Below are positions 55,176-62,665 of a stretch of 64,000 nt of DNA, in pieces (position 1 is the stretch's first letter; each line of letters opens with the position of its first letter). The position numbers and the translations under genes were made by a program. The notes beneath the pieces are model-generated. The model ran no database searches. It was not told the origin of the DNA and saw nothing but the letters and a program-made list of their open reading frames with translations. Source of the stretch: Ferruginibacter paludis (lineage in GTDB: Bacteria > Bacteroidota > Bacteroidia > Chitinophagales > Chitinophagaceae); assembly GCF_030409685.1 (NCBI RefSeq), contig NZ_JAUFQJ010000004.1, positions 620,001 through 684,000 on the forward strand, given 5' to 3'.

Positions 55176-55970
55176 ATGAGCAAAAAAATTGCCATTATCG
55201 GCGGAGGAAATTTAGGAACCGCAATTGCCGAAGGGTTGATCAAAAGCAAATTTTGTAAACCTGCGGATATAACGATTACAAAAAGAAACCTGACCACTTT
55301 AAAAGAACTGGAAGGTAAAGGTGTACAGGTTACCAGCGATAACGCTGCAGCGGTTCGCGGCAGCGAATTGGTAATTCTTGCCATCAAACCTTTCCAGGTA
55401 AGCGATGTGGTAAACGGTTTTAAAAAAGAACTCACCGGCAAACATATGCTGGTATCTGTTGTAACCGGTGTTGCTACCAGCGATATCGAAAGCATTATCA
55501 AAAAGAAATTACCGGTCTTCCGGGCCATGCCCAATACAGCCATCGCCATTCAGGAAAGCATCACCTGCATCAGCGTTAGCAATGCCACGGATGTACAGGC
55601 TGCTTACGTAAAAGACTTGTTTACCAACCTCGGCAAAGTGGCCATGATCGATGAAAAATTAATGGATGCTGCCACCGTGCTTGGTGCCTGCGGTACTGCC
55701 TTTGCCATGCGGTACATTCGCGCCAATATACAAGGCGGTATTGAAATTGGTTTTGATGCGGTTACGGCCAACCTGATTGCTGCACAAACCGTGAAAGGAG
55801 CTGCGGAATTACTACTGCAGAAGGGCACGCATCCAGAGCAGGAAATTGATAAGGTAACTACGCCAAAAGGCTGTACCATCGCCGGTTTAAACGAAATGGA
55901 ACACCAGGGTTTCAGTTCTTCTTTAATAAAAGGTATTGCTACCAGTTACAATAAAATCGTAAAGGGATAA
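55176..55970 (+). CDS. proC: pyrroline-5-carboxylate reductase
   Basis: 264 residues. N-terminal NADPH-binding motif IIGGGNLGTAIA, ILAIKPFQV, and the C-terminal substrate loop DKVTTPKGCTIAGLNEMEHQGF. It makes proline from pyrroline-5-carboxylate. It follows purL by 10 bases, probably co-transcribed, and converges with the LptF/G gene. Confidence 0.93.
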   Translation: MSKKIAIIGGGNLGTAIAEGLIKSKFCKPADITITKRNLTTLKELEGKGVQVTSDNAAAVRGSELVILAIKPFQVSDVVNGFKKELTGKHMLVSVVTGVATSDIESIIKKKLPVFRAMPNTAIAIQESITCISVSNATDVQAAYVKDLFTNLGKVAMIDEKLMDAATVLGACGTAFAMRYIRANIQGGIEIGFDAVTANLIAAQTVKGAAELLLQKGTHPEQEIDKVTTPKGCTIAGLNEMEHQGFSSSLIKGIATSYNKIVKG

Positions 55971-56013
55971 AATACTTTGGTTTCTAACTACAAAATAAAA
56001 AGAAAAGGAATTG

Positions 56014-57105
56014 TTATCGGGCCGCCCTGCGATAAAGATAGTAGGCTATAAAACCAAAAACTATATTTGGCACCCATGCCGCAAGGAGTGGCGTGAAATT
56101 TCCTTTGGTAGCAAACACCAGCGCAAAGCGCCCGAATAAAATATATAAAACGCTTAGTAAAACGCCTACGGCTAAATGAAAGCCGCTTCCGCCCCTCACT
56201 TTACGGGAGGAGAGCGATACGCCGATAATAGTTAAAATAATCACAGAAGCCGGAATGGCATCCCTGCTGTATCGCTCCACCAGCAAAGAATTAATATCTT
56301 CAGACCCCCTTATTTTTTCCATTTTTATCATGTAGTTCAATTCGGGGGTTGCCAAACGATCTTTTAGATATTCATCCCGGCGCAGGTCCATCGGTTTAAA
56401 ATTGTATCCTACCAAAAGCGATGTATTATGTCTCAAACTTTCTTTATCACCTTCAAATGTTCTTTGCTCTACATTAGTGAGTTTCCATTTTCTCGTGGCA
56501 GTATCCCAGCTGATATTTTCGCAACGTAAATTGTACACCAATTCATTTTTCTTAAATTCCTGTATAAAAAAATTGGAGCCGGTCTTACTAGTCGTGTCAT
56601 AACTACGCAAACCAGCATAAGTGTTGGCATCCATCCGAAAATAGAAGTTCTGCATAAAGGCTTTATTTTCATTTCCGCCAAAATTTACATCTATATATTT
56701 TGCCTGAAAAACGCCCCATTTGGTATTGGCATTCGGCAGTACAAACTGGTATGCAAGCCACAATATGCCCGCCAGCAAAAAACTACCAATCCAATAGGGA
56801 ACCAAAAAACGCCTGAAACTTACGCCACTGCTAAGGATAGCAATTACTTCTGAGCGGTCGGCCATTTTTGCCGTAAAAAATATTACTGCAATAAAAACAA
56901 ATAAAGGAAACAACATGGCGTCAATACGCGGAATAAAACCAAAATGATAATCCCTGATAATGATCCAAAGCGGCAATCCCGACTTATGAAAATCATCCGT
57001 TTTTTCGCTGGTATCAATCACCACCACTATTACTGTAAATAGTATGAGGCAAAAAACAAAAGTGGTTAAAAAATTTTTTAGTATAAACTTATCTAGCTTT
57101 TTCAT
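56014..57105 (-). CDS. LptF/LptG-family LPS export permease
   Basis: 363 residues. Three N-terminal helices (about 10-32, 55-77, 100-122), a periplasmic beta-jellyroll domain (about 130-270), and three C-terminal helices (about 285-358). MKKLDKFILKNFLTTF matches the start of LptG-like permeases. It is part of the LptBFG exporter that lifts LPS out of the inner membrane. The partner genes are not in this window, and F and G cannot be told apart here. Confidence 0.88.
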   Translation of the reverse strand: MKKLDKFILKNFLTTFVFCLILFTVIVVVIDTSEKTDDFHKSGLPLWIIIRDYHFGFIPRIDAMLFPLFVFIAVIFFTAKMADRSEVIAILSSGVSFRRFLVPYWIGSFLLAGILWLAYQFVLPNANTKWGVFQAKYIDVNFGGNENKAFMQNFYFRMDANTYAGLRSYDTTSKTGSNFFIQEFKKNELVYNLRCENISWDTATRKWKLTNVEQRTFEGDKESLRHNTSLLVGYNFKPMDLRRDEYLKDRLATPELNYMIKMEKIRGSEDINSLLVERYSRDAIPASVIILTIIGVSLSSRKVRGGSGFHLAVGVLLSVLYILFGRFALVFATKGNFTPLLAAWVPNIVFGFIAYYLYRRAAR

Positions 57106-57116
57106 TTCGGTTGGCG

Positions 57117-57147
57117 CAAAACTAACTTAAAACCAGCAGGCAGTAAA
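57117..57147 (-). promoter_or_regulatory. predicted promoter of the LptF/G gene
   Basis: On the minus strand TTTTA, a 19-base spacer and TAGTTTTG (57124-57117) followed by CGCC. The -7 box matches TAnnTTTG exactly. Only 11 bases separate it from the ATG, so the 5' leader would be very short. Confidence 0.55.
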
Positions 57148-57184
57148 ATGCAGGTAGTAAAGTTTTGTGAAATATTATCGGCAT

Positions 57185-57218
57185 AAAAAAAAGGAACAGC
57201 AATTAAGCTGCTCCTTTT
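57185..57218 (-). terminator. intrinsic terminator of the OmpA gene
   Basis: Stem of 11 bp (AAAGGAACAGC / GCTGCTCCTTT with one G-U pair) and a 5-6-base loop, followed by eight T on the minus strand, 18 bases after the stop. Confidence 0.85.
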
Positions 57219-57235
57219 AAAAATGCATTGGTTAT

Positions 57236-57946
57236 TTACTCAATTATTTTCACTTCGGTCCGGCGATTGAGCGCCCTGCCTTCAGCAGTTGTATTTTCAG
57301 CAATTGGTACCGTCATCCCATAGCCTTTGGAAGTAACTCTTTCCGGTGCAATACCCTTGGTTAAAAGATAAGCCCTTACTGTATTTGCACGGTTGCCAGA
57401 TAAAATCATATTCGCATCCGGCTTTCCTACATTGTCGGTGTGCCCGCCCACTTCAATTTTTTCATCCTCTTTTCTTTTCAGGTATTCTACCAGTTCATCC
57501 AGTACTGTATAAGCTTCGGGTTGCAACGTGGCTTTGCCAGTTTCAAATGTACAATTATCCAGCACAAAAGATTTCGGCGCCTCAAACTGTATATCCACGT
57601 TAAAAGGGTTTTTGTAGTACTGGTTATCTTTTAAGGCAGGTATATCAAGTACATTGTAACTGGTAGAATCATGAAACCCTAAAATATAAATATCATATTT
57701 GCTTCCGTTGGGAAGCCGCAGAGAAAATTTGCCCGTAGAATCTGATAGCCCCTGGAACTCAGTTCCGTTGGCACGGCTTTTAAAAACCACTATTTCACTG
57801 GCAAGCAGGTTACCACTTTTTGCATCTGAGATCGTAACATTTACCGGTGCATCTTTAGGCAAATTCATTGGCGCCGCCGGCACTTGTGCCATCACAGCAA
57901 AAGGAATTGCCATTGCTATCAGTAAATAATAAAATTGTTTTGCCAT
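57236..57946 (-). CDS. OmpA-family outer-membrane lipoprotein-like protein
   Basis: 236 residues from the ATG at 57946, with a signal peptide (1-20, ending VMAQ). Central beta-sandwich domain resembling carboxypeptidase-regulatory folds (about 30-115), then an OmpA peptidoglycan-binding domain (about 130-236; GHTDNVGKPDANM and LSGNRANTV). Anchors the outer envelope to the cell wall. A TTG at 58009 would extend it, but the predicted promoter lies inside that extension, so the ATG is preferred. Confidence 0.88.
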   Translation of the reverse strand: MAKQFYYLLIAMAIPFAVMAQVPAAPMNLPKDAPVNVTISDAKSGNLLASEIVVFKSRANGTEFQGLSDSTGKFSLRLPNGSKYDIYILGFHDSTSYNVLDIPALKDNQYYKNPFNVDIQFEAPKSFVLDNCTFETGKATLQPEAYTVLDELVEYLKRKEDEKIEVGGHTDNVGKPDANMILSGNRANTVRAYLLTKGIAPERVTSKGYGMTVPIAENTTAEGRALNRRTEVKIIE

Positions 57947-57970
57947 CCTGAAGTTGATTTGATTATCCTT

Positions 57971-58003
57971 TAAAGATAATTTTTTTGGTATACGCTTCCA
58001 AAA
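57971..58003 (-). promoter_or_regulatory. predicted promoter of the OmpA gene
   Basis: On the minus strand TTTTG (58003-57999), a 20-base spacer and TATCTTTA (57978-57971), close to TTTG-N19-TAnnTTTG. It supports the ATG at 57946 as the start. Confidence 0.5.
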
Positions 58004-58057
58004 ACTCAATTATTGTGTTACATACCCTGTTTTTTTACAACTCAATTACAATTTCTT

Positions 58058-58105
58058 TTGGTCCGGGCTAAGAAGCAATGTGGTGCATTGTTGCATCGCC
58101 CTCTT
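58058..58105 (-). repeat. dispersed 48-bp repeat, second copy
   Basis: Matches 20932-20979 with 6 differences, same orientation. Its core, read on the other strand as GCGACGCAACGATGTT-like, also appears at 7607-7622 (exact against the first copy) and weakly at 9617-9632. All lie between genes. Confidence 0.75.
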
Positions 58106-58151
58106 ATACCGCATTGCAAATATTAGCTTTTATTAAAGCGGGTCTGGACAA

Positions 58152-59291
58152 TTATAGCCGGTGCTGCAATTGTACAACCATGGCTTCTTTCCAGCTTTTA
58201 AAATCGCCCGCTGCAATATGCTTGCGGGCCTCGGTTACCAGCCAGAGATAAAATGCAAGGTTATGCACACTTGCAATTGTAAGACCAAGGTATTCTTTAG
58301 ATTTCATTAAATGCCTTAAATAACTTTTTGTGTAGTAGTTGCTCATTTCGCAATCAATACCATCATCAATGGGTAAAAAGTCTTTTTCCCATTTCTTATT
58401 GTCGATATTGATAATGCCCTTGCTGGTAAATAACATGGCGTTGCGCCCATTGCGGGTAGGCATTACGCAGTCAAACATATCAACCCCCAGAGCTATACAT
58501 TCCAGTATATTCCAGGGAGTGCCCACGCCCATCAGGTAACGCGGTTTTTGTACTGGTAAAATATCGCAGCAATGCTCAGTAAATTCATACATCATTTCCA
58601 TTGGTTCGCCCACGCTTAGTCCGCCAATTGCATTGCCTGTCGCATTTTGCGAGGCGATAAATTCCGCCGATGCCGTTCGCAAATCTTTATAAATGCTGCC
58701 TTGTATAATAGGGAATAAATTCTGCGTATAGCCGTATCTGTCTGGTGTTTCATTGAAACGGGTAAAGCACCGTTGCAACCAGCGATGTGTGAGTTCCATA
58801 CTTTTTTTTGCATAGGCATATTCACTTGGGTAAGGCGGACATTCGTCAAAAGCCATAATAATATCTCCGCCTATAATACGTTGAATGTCCATTACTTTTT
58901 CCGGGCTAAACAAATGTTTGCTGCCATCAATATGGCTCTGAAACAAAGCACCTTCTTCAGTCAATTTCCTGTTATTGGCCAGCGAGAAAACCTGGTAACC
59001 GCCGCTGTCGGTTAATATGGGTTTATGCCAGCCGTTAAACTGGTGCAACCCGCCTGCAGCTTCCAGTACTTCCAGGCCTGGCCGCAGATATAAATGATAA
59101 GTATTGCCCAAAATAATCTGCGCTTTTACCTCGGTGTTTAATTGTTGCTGCGTTACTGCTTTTACACTGCCAGCTGTACCAACGGGCATAAAGATGGGTG
59201 TTAATATTTCTCCATGATCTGTTGTTATTCTTCCTGTCCTCGCTTTTGTTGCGGAATCTGTATGCTGTAATTCAAATTGCAGTGCTGCCAT
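58152..59291 (-). CDS. tgt: queuine tRNA-ribosyltransferase
   Basis: 379 residues from the ATG at 59291 (a start at 59327 lies upstream of a likely promoter). Motifs PIFMPVGTAGSVKAVT, NTYHLYLRPG, DSGGYQVFSL with the active-site aspartate, GGLSVGEP and MGVGTP. It exchanges guanine 34 of Tyr, His, Asp and Asn tRNAs for preQ1. The usual zinc site CxCxxC is reduced to a single cysteine (GIDCEMSNYY), while the later histidine (ASVHNLAFY) is kept. A loss of structural zinc is likely. Confidence 0.93.
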   Translation of the reverse strand: MAALQFELQHTDSATKARTGRITTDHGEILTPIFMPVGTAGSVKAVTQQQLNTEVKAQIILGNTYHLYLRPGLEVLEAAGGLHQFNGWHKPILTDSGGYQVFSLANNRKLTEEGALFQSHIDGSKHLFSPEKVMDIQRIIGGDIIMAFDECPPYPSEYAYAKKSMELTHRWLQRCFTRFNETPDRYGYTQNLFPIIQGSIYKDLRTASAEFIASQNATGNAIGGLSVGEPMEMMYEFTEHCCDILPVQKPRYLMGVGTPWNILECIALGVDMFDCVMPTRNGRNAMLFTSKGIINIDNKKWEKDFLPIDDGIDCEMSNYYTKSYLRHLMKSKEYLGLTIASVHNLAFYLWLVTEARKHIAAGDFKSWKEAMVVQLQHRL

Positions 59292-59324
59292 AAAAAAGCC
59301 ATTTTGCCCAAACTGGGTGGCAGG

Positions 59325-59332
59325 CAAAATTA
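59325..59332 (-). promoter_or_regulatory. predicted -7 element of tgt
   Basis: TAATTTTG on the minus strand, exact TAnnTTTG, 34 bases from the preferred ATG. The -33 box is weak. Confidence 0.4.
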
Positions 59333-59495
59333 TTGTTTATTAATACATTAAATACACCACCTAATAATACGGGCTGTTTATAACTTCGTTGTATATCAAC
59401 GGGCTTATACTTTTTTGGAATTTTGTAAATCCAAGGTAAAATATCGGGCGAATTATTTATCCTTGCCTGCCATGTTTCAACACTTATTTTAGTAT

Positions 59496-59503
59496 TACTT
59501 TTG
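59496..59503 (+). promoter_or_regulatory. predicted -7 element of the GT2 gene
   Basis: TACTTTTG followed by CG, exact TAnnTTTG. It ends only 5 bases before the ATG at 59509, so the transcript would be leaderless or start just inside. TTTC about 17 bases upstream may be the -33 box. Confidence 0.4.
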
Positions 59504-59508
59504 CGCTT

Positions 59509-60642
59509 ATGAACCTTAACCAACTGTTAATGCACTGGCACGGCATTATTTTTATTATATTTTGTGCCATTGCTTTTATTCAGCTATTTTATTACCTTTT
59601 TTTCTTTACCAGGCTCGCATCCTACAAACCAACCGCCGGGCAATACATTCAAAAAAATCCGGTTTCGGTAATTATTTGTGCAAGGGATGAAGCCGCCAAT
59701 CTTGCAAAAAATTTACCCGGAGCCCTGGTGCAAAAATACCCGGTTAACCATGAAGTGATTGTGGTGGATGATAACTCTTTTGATGATAGCAGGTACCTGC
59801 TGGAGGAATTTGAAAAAACGTTTCAGCAACTGCATGTTATTGAGCTGAAGCAGGAAGCAAAGATGATCACCGGAAAAAAATTTCCGTTAAGCATTGGCAT
59901 TAAAACAGCCAAACACGAAATTGTTTTACTGACAGATGCCGATTGCGTACCTGCCACGGAAAACTGGATAGAAGGAATGCAGCAAACGTACGACGACAAT
60001 ACTGAAATTGTATTGGGTTATGGTGCCTATTACAAAAAAAAGGGGTTCTTGAATAAACTGGTGAGATGGGAAACATTCCACACCGCCCTGCAATATTTTA
60101 CCTACGCCCTGGCTGGTGTTCCCTACATGGGTGTGGGCAGAAATTTGAGTTATAAAAAGACAATCTTTTTCAGGCACAAAGGCTTTTCGTCTCACAACAA
60201 TATACCCAGTGGCGATGATGATCTTTTTATCAACATTGCAGCGAACAAATTCAATACAAAGATTAATATTGACCCGGAAACTTTTACGTTAAGTGAGCCG
60301 GTGAATACCTGGACCAACTGGATAAAACAAAAGAACCGCCATTACACAACAGGAAAATATTACAAGCCTTTGCACAAATTCTTATTGGGTCTTTACTCGT
60401 TTTCCCATTTTATCTTTTTCCCTTTACTGGTAGTAAGCTGCATAGTTTTCAGCTGGAAGCTGAGCCTGCTGGTATTTGCTATTCGCTTTCTAACTCAGTT
60501 ATTTGTATTTTATCCTGCCATGAAAAAATTGCAGGAACAGGACCTTTATGGCTGGTTACTATTTTTTGATATCTGGATGTTTTTTCATTACCTGCTGTTT
60601 TCAGTGGCCTTAATAAAAAAACCAAAACAGGCCTGGAATTAA
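59509..60642 (+). CDS. family 2 glycosyltransferase with C-terminal membrane helices
   Basis: 377 residues. N-terminal membrane helix (about 12-32), then a GT-A domain with nucleotide motif VVDDNSFDDS, metal-binding DADCVPA, and acceptor-region motif QKNRHYTTG. Two to three C-terminal helices (about 290-370). Similar to GT2 enzymes that make surface polysaccharide or glycolipid. Acceptor unknown. Confidence 0.85.
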   Translation: MNLNQLLMHWHGIIFIIFCAIAFIQLFYYLFFFTRLASYKPTAGQYIQKNPVSVIICARDEAANLAKNLPGALVQKYPVNHEVIVVDDNSFDDSRYLLEEFEKTFQQLHVIELKQEAKMITGKKFPLSIGIKTAKHEIVLLTDADCVPATENWIEGMQQTYDDNTEIVLGYGAYYKKKGFLNKLVRWETFHTALQYFTYALAGVPYMGVGRNLSYKKTIFFRHKGFSSHNNIPSGDDDLFINIAANKFNTKINIDPETFTLSEPVNTWTNWIKQKNRHYTTGKYYKPLHKFLLGLYSFSHFIFFPLLVVSCIVFSWKLSLLVFAIRFLTQLFVFYPAMKKLQEQDLYGWLLFFDIWMFFHYLLFSVALIKKPKQAWN

Positions 60643-60688
60643 AAACATTTTAGCACTATAAAAATTAAGGGAATTTATCTTTTTTAAC

Positions 60689-61303
60689 ATGGATACAATC
60701 ACCAACTATTTCGCCGATTTTACAGATGAGCAGCTGCAGCAATTTGCCGCTTTGAAAGATTTGTATAAAGAATGGAACGAAAAAATCAATGTCATTTCCC
60801 GCAAGGATATTGATAATTTTTACGAGCACCATGTATTGCATTCTCTCGCAATAGCAACCCAGTTTGAGTTTAAAGCTGGCAGTGAAATTATGGATCTCGG
60901 CAGTGGTGGCGGATTTCCGGGCGTACCGTTGGCTATTTTTTTTCCCGATACTCAATTTCACCTGGTAGACAGCATCAATAAAAAATTAAAAGTGGCTAAT
61001 GAAATTGCCGCTGCTATTGGTCTTAAAAACCTGTCAGTACAACATACAAGGGCAGAAGATATTAAGAACAGAAAATTTGATGTAGTGGTATCGAGGGCAG
61101 TAGCTCCGTTAAAAGATTTATGGTGGTGGTCAAAACCACTTTTAAAAAAGGGAGTATCGCCTAATGGGCTTATTTGCCTTAAGGGAGGAGACCTTACGCA
61201 AGAGATATCTGAAAGCAAATGCAGGCCAAGGGTTTGGGAAATTGATAAAATTTTTACTGAACCTTTCTTTAAAGAAAAATTTTTACTGCATGTTCCGTTA
61301 TAA
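60689..61303 (+). CDS. rsmG: 16S rRNA (guanine527-N7)-methyltransferase RsmG
   Basis: 204 residues, normal for the family. SAM-binding motif MDLGSGGGFPGVPLAI and the RsmG pattern EWNEKINVISRKD at the N-terminus. It methylates 16S rRNA at G527 in the 530 loop. A TATCTTTT element lies 5-12 bases before the ATG. Confidence 0.93.
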   Translation: MDTITNYFADFTDEQLQQFAALKDLYKEWNEKINVISRKDIDNFYEHHVLHSLAIATQFEFKAGSEIMDLGSGGGFPGVPLAIFFPDTQFHLVDSINKKLKVANEIAAAIGLKNLSVQHTRAEDIKNRKFDVVVSRAVAPLKDLWWWSKPLLKKGVSPNGLICLKGGDLTQEISESKCRPRVWEIDKIFTEPFFKEKFLLHVPL

Positions 61304-61430
61304 TAATTGAATGCATAAATCCATTTAAAAAAGACAAATTGTATCAATACCGGAAATGCTTCGCAACCTGCAAAAAAACTACCACTTTAGGGTATGGAAT
61401 TGTATGATTTTTTAGCAACCTTTGTGATCG

Positions 61431-62066
61431 ATGAATATATCTGTAGCAATAGTAGAAGACAACAATGATATCCGGCAGGCGCTGGAGCAAATCATTACTA
61501 TGGCTGAAGGATGTTCTTTGGCCGGCTCCTGCATTAACGGTGAAGAAGCCCTTGTAAAAATCCCCATTTTGAATCCGGAAATTGTTTTAATGGACATTAA
61601 CCTGGGTGGAATGAACGGGATAGAATGCGTGAAAATTTTGAAAGAAAAATACCCGCAGATTCTTTTTATGATGTGCACGGTATATGAGGAAGACGAGAAA
61701 ATTTTTGAGGCATTGAGTGCAGGGGCAAGTGGTTATGTGCTGAAGAAAACCACGCCCGACAAGTTATTAAACGCCATTAAAGAATTAAGTGAAGGTGGTG
61801 CGCCGATGAGCAGCCAGATTGCAAGTAAGGTTGTTGCTGCATTTAAGAATAAACCTACGGTGGCTGTTACAAATGATTCGCTGGACACACTATCAAAAAG
61901 AGAAGTAGAAATATTGATTGCTTTATCCAAAGGCTTGCTGTATAAAGAAATTGGAGAAGAATTATTTATCAGTTCGCAAACAGTGCGCAAACATGTTTAC
62001 CACATTTACGAAAAGCTGCATGTAGGCAACCGGATACAGGCTGTAAATAAATACTTTGGGCGATAA
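61431..62066 (+). CDS. NarL/FixJ-type response regulator
   Basis: 211 residues. Receiver domain (about 1-125, phospho-acceptor D55 in IVLMDINLGG, switch lysine in YVLKKTTP), and a LuxR-type helix-turn-helix (about 145-208; LSKREVEILIALSKG ... ISSQTVRKHVYHIYEKL). No partner kinase in the window, so an orphan here. Confidence 0.92.
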   Translation: MNISVAIVEDNNDIRQALEQIITMAEGCSLAGSCINGEEALVKIPILNPEIVLMDINLGGMNGIECVKILKEKYPQILFMMCTVYEEDEKIFEALSAGASGYVLKKTTPDKLLNAIKELSEGGAPMSSQIASKVVAAFKNKPTVAVTNDSLDTLSKREVEILIALSKGLLYKEIGEELFISSQTVRKHVYHIYEKLHVGNRIQAVNKYFGR

Positions 62067-62098
62067 GAAATTTCACAGCCCTTTTACAACCAGTTGAG

Positions 62099-62120
62099 CC
62101 TCCGTAACAGGAGGTTTTTT
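62099..62120 (+). terminator. intrinsic terminator of the NarL-type gene
   Basis: Stem CCTCC/GGAGG with loop GTAACA, then six T (62115-62120), 32 bases after the stop. It abuts the 3' end of the convergent GNAT gene. Confidence 0.8.
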
Positions 62121-62121
62121 A

Positions 62122-62643
62122 TTACAGGAACTTCCAGAACCAGTTATCTGTTTGTGGTGTATTGCCGATGGGGAAATCATGCCTGTGGCCAGAGTCTGCA
62201 AAGCCATATTTACCATAAAATTTTTGCGCCCGCATGTTGTGCTCCCAAACACCCAGCCACAAACATTTGTATTGGTGTTTGATTGCGTAATCCTGGTAAA
62301 AATCCATTAACTGCTGCGCTATTTTTTTCCCGTGAAACTCTTTTATAACATACAACCTTTTCAGCTCAAGCGATTTCCATTTTTTTACTTCTGCCCAGCT
62401 GCTGTAATCTTCCATAAAACGGATATATCCAACGGGCTCTCCGTTTACTTCTGCAAAAAAAAACATATCCCTTTCATCACTCAGTTCAGCCTGAACCTGA
62501 GGCAGGTTATAATATTGTTCCAAGTAAAGCTGCATGTCTTCTTCCGTGCAGGTGCCGGTAAAAGTATCATAAAATGTTTGCCTCGCAATTTTAGCCATCA
62601 CCGGTGCATCCTGTAATAAAATTCTCCTGATAGTTATCTCCAT
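62122..62643 (-). CDS. GNAT-family N-acetyltransferase
   Basis: 173 residues from the ATG at 62643 (an earlier start at 62706 overlaps the M1 peptidase gene). GNAT pattern GEPVGYIRF, LELKRLYVIKEFHGKKIAQQLM (acetyl-CoA pyrophosphate loop), and WLGVWEHNMRAQKFY. Substrate unknown. Confidence 0.88.
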   Translation of the reverse strand: MEITIRRILLQDAPVMAKIARQTFYDTFTGTCTEEDMQLYLEQYYNLPQVQAELSDERDMFFFAEVNGEPVGYIRFMEDYSSWAEVKKWKSLELKRLYVIKEFHGKKIAQQLMDFYQDYAIKHQYKCLWLGVWEHNMRAQKFYGKYGFADSGHRHDFPIGNTPQTDNWFWKFL

Positions 62644-62665
62644 AATCAAATGTGTAATTAAAAAT

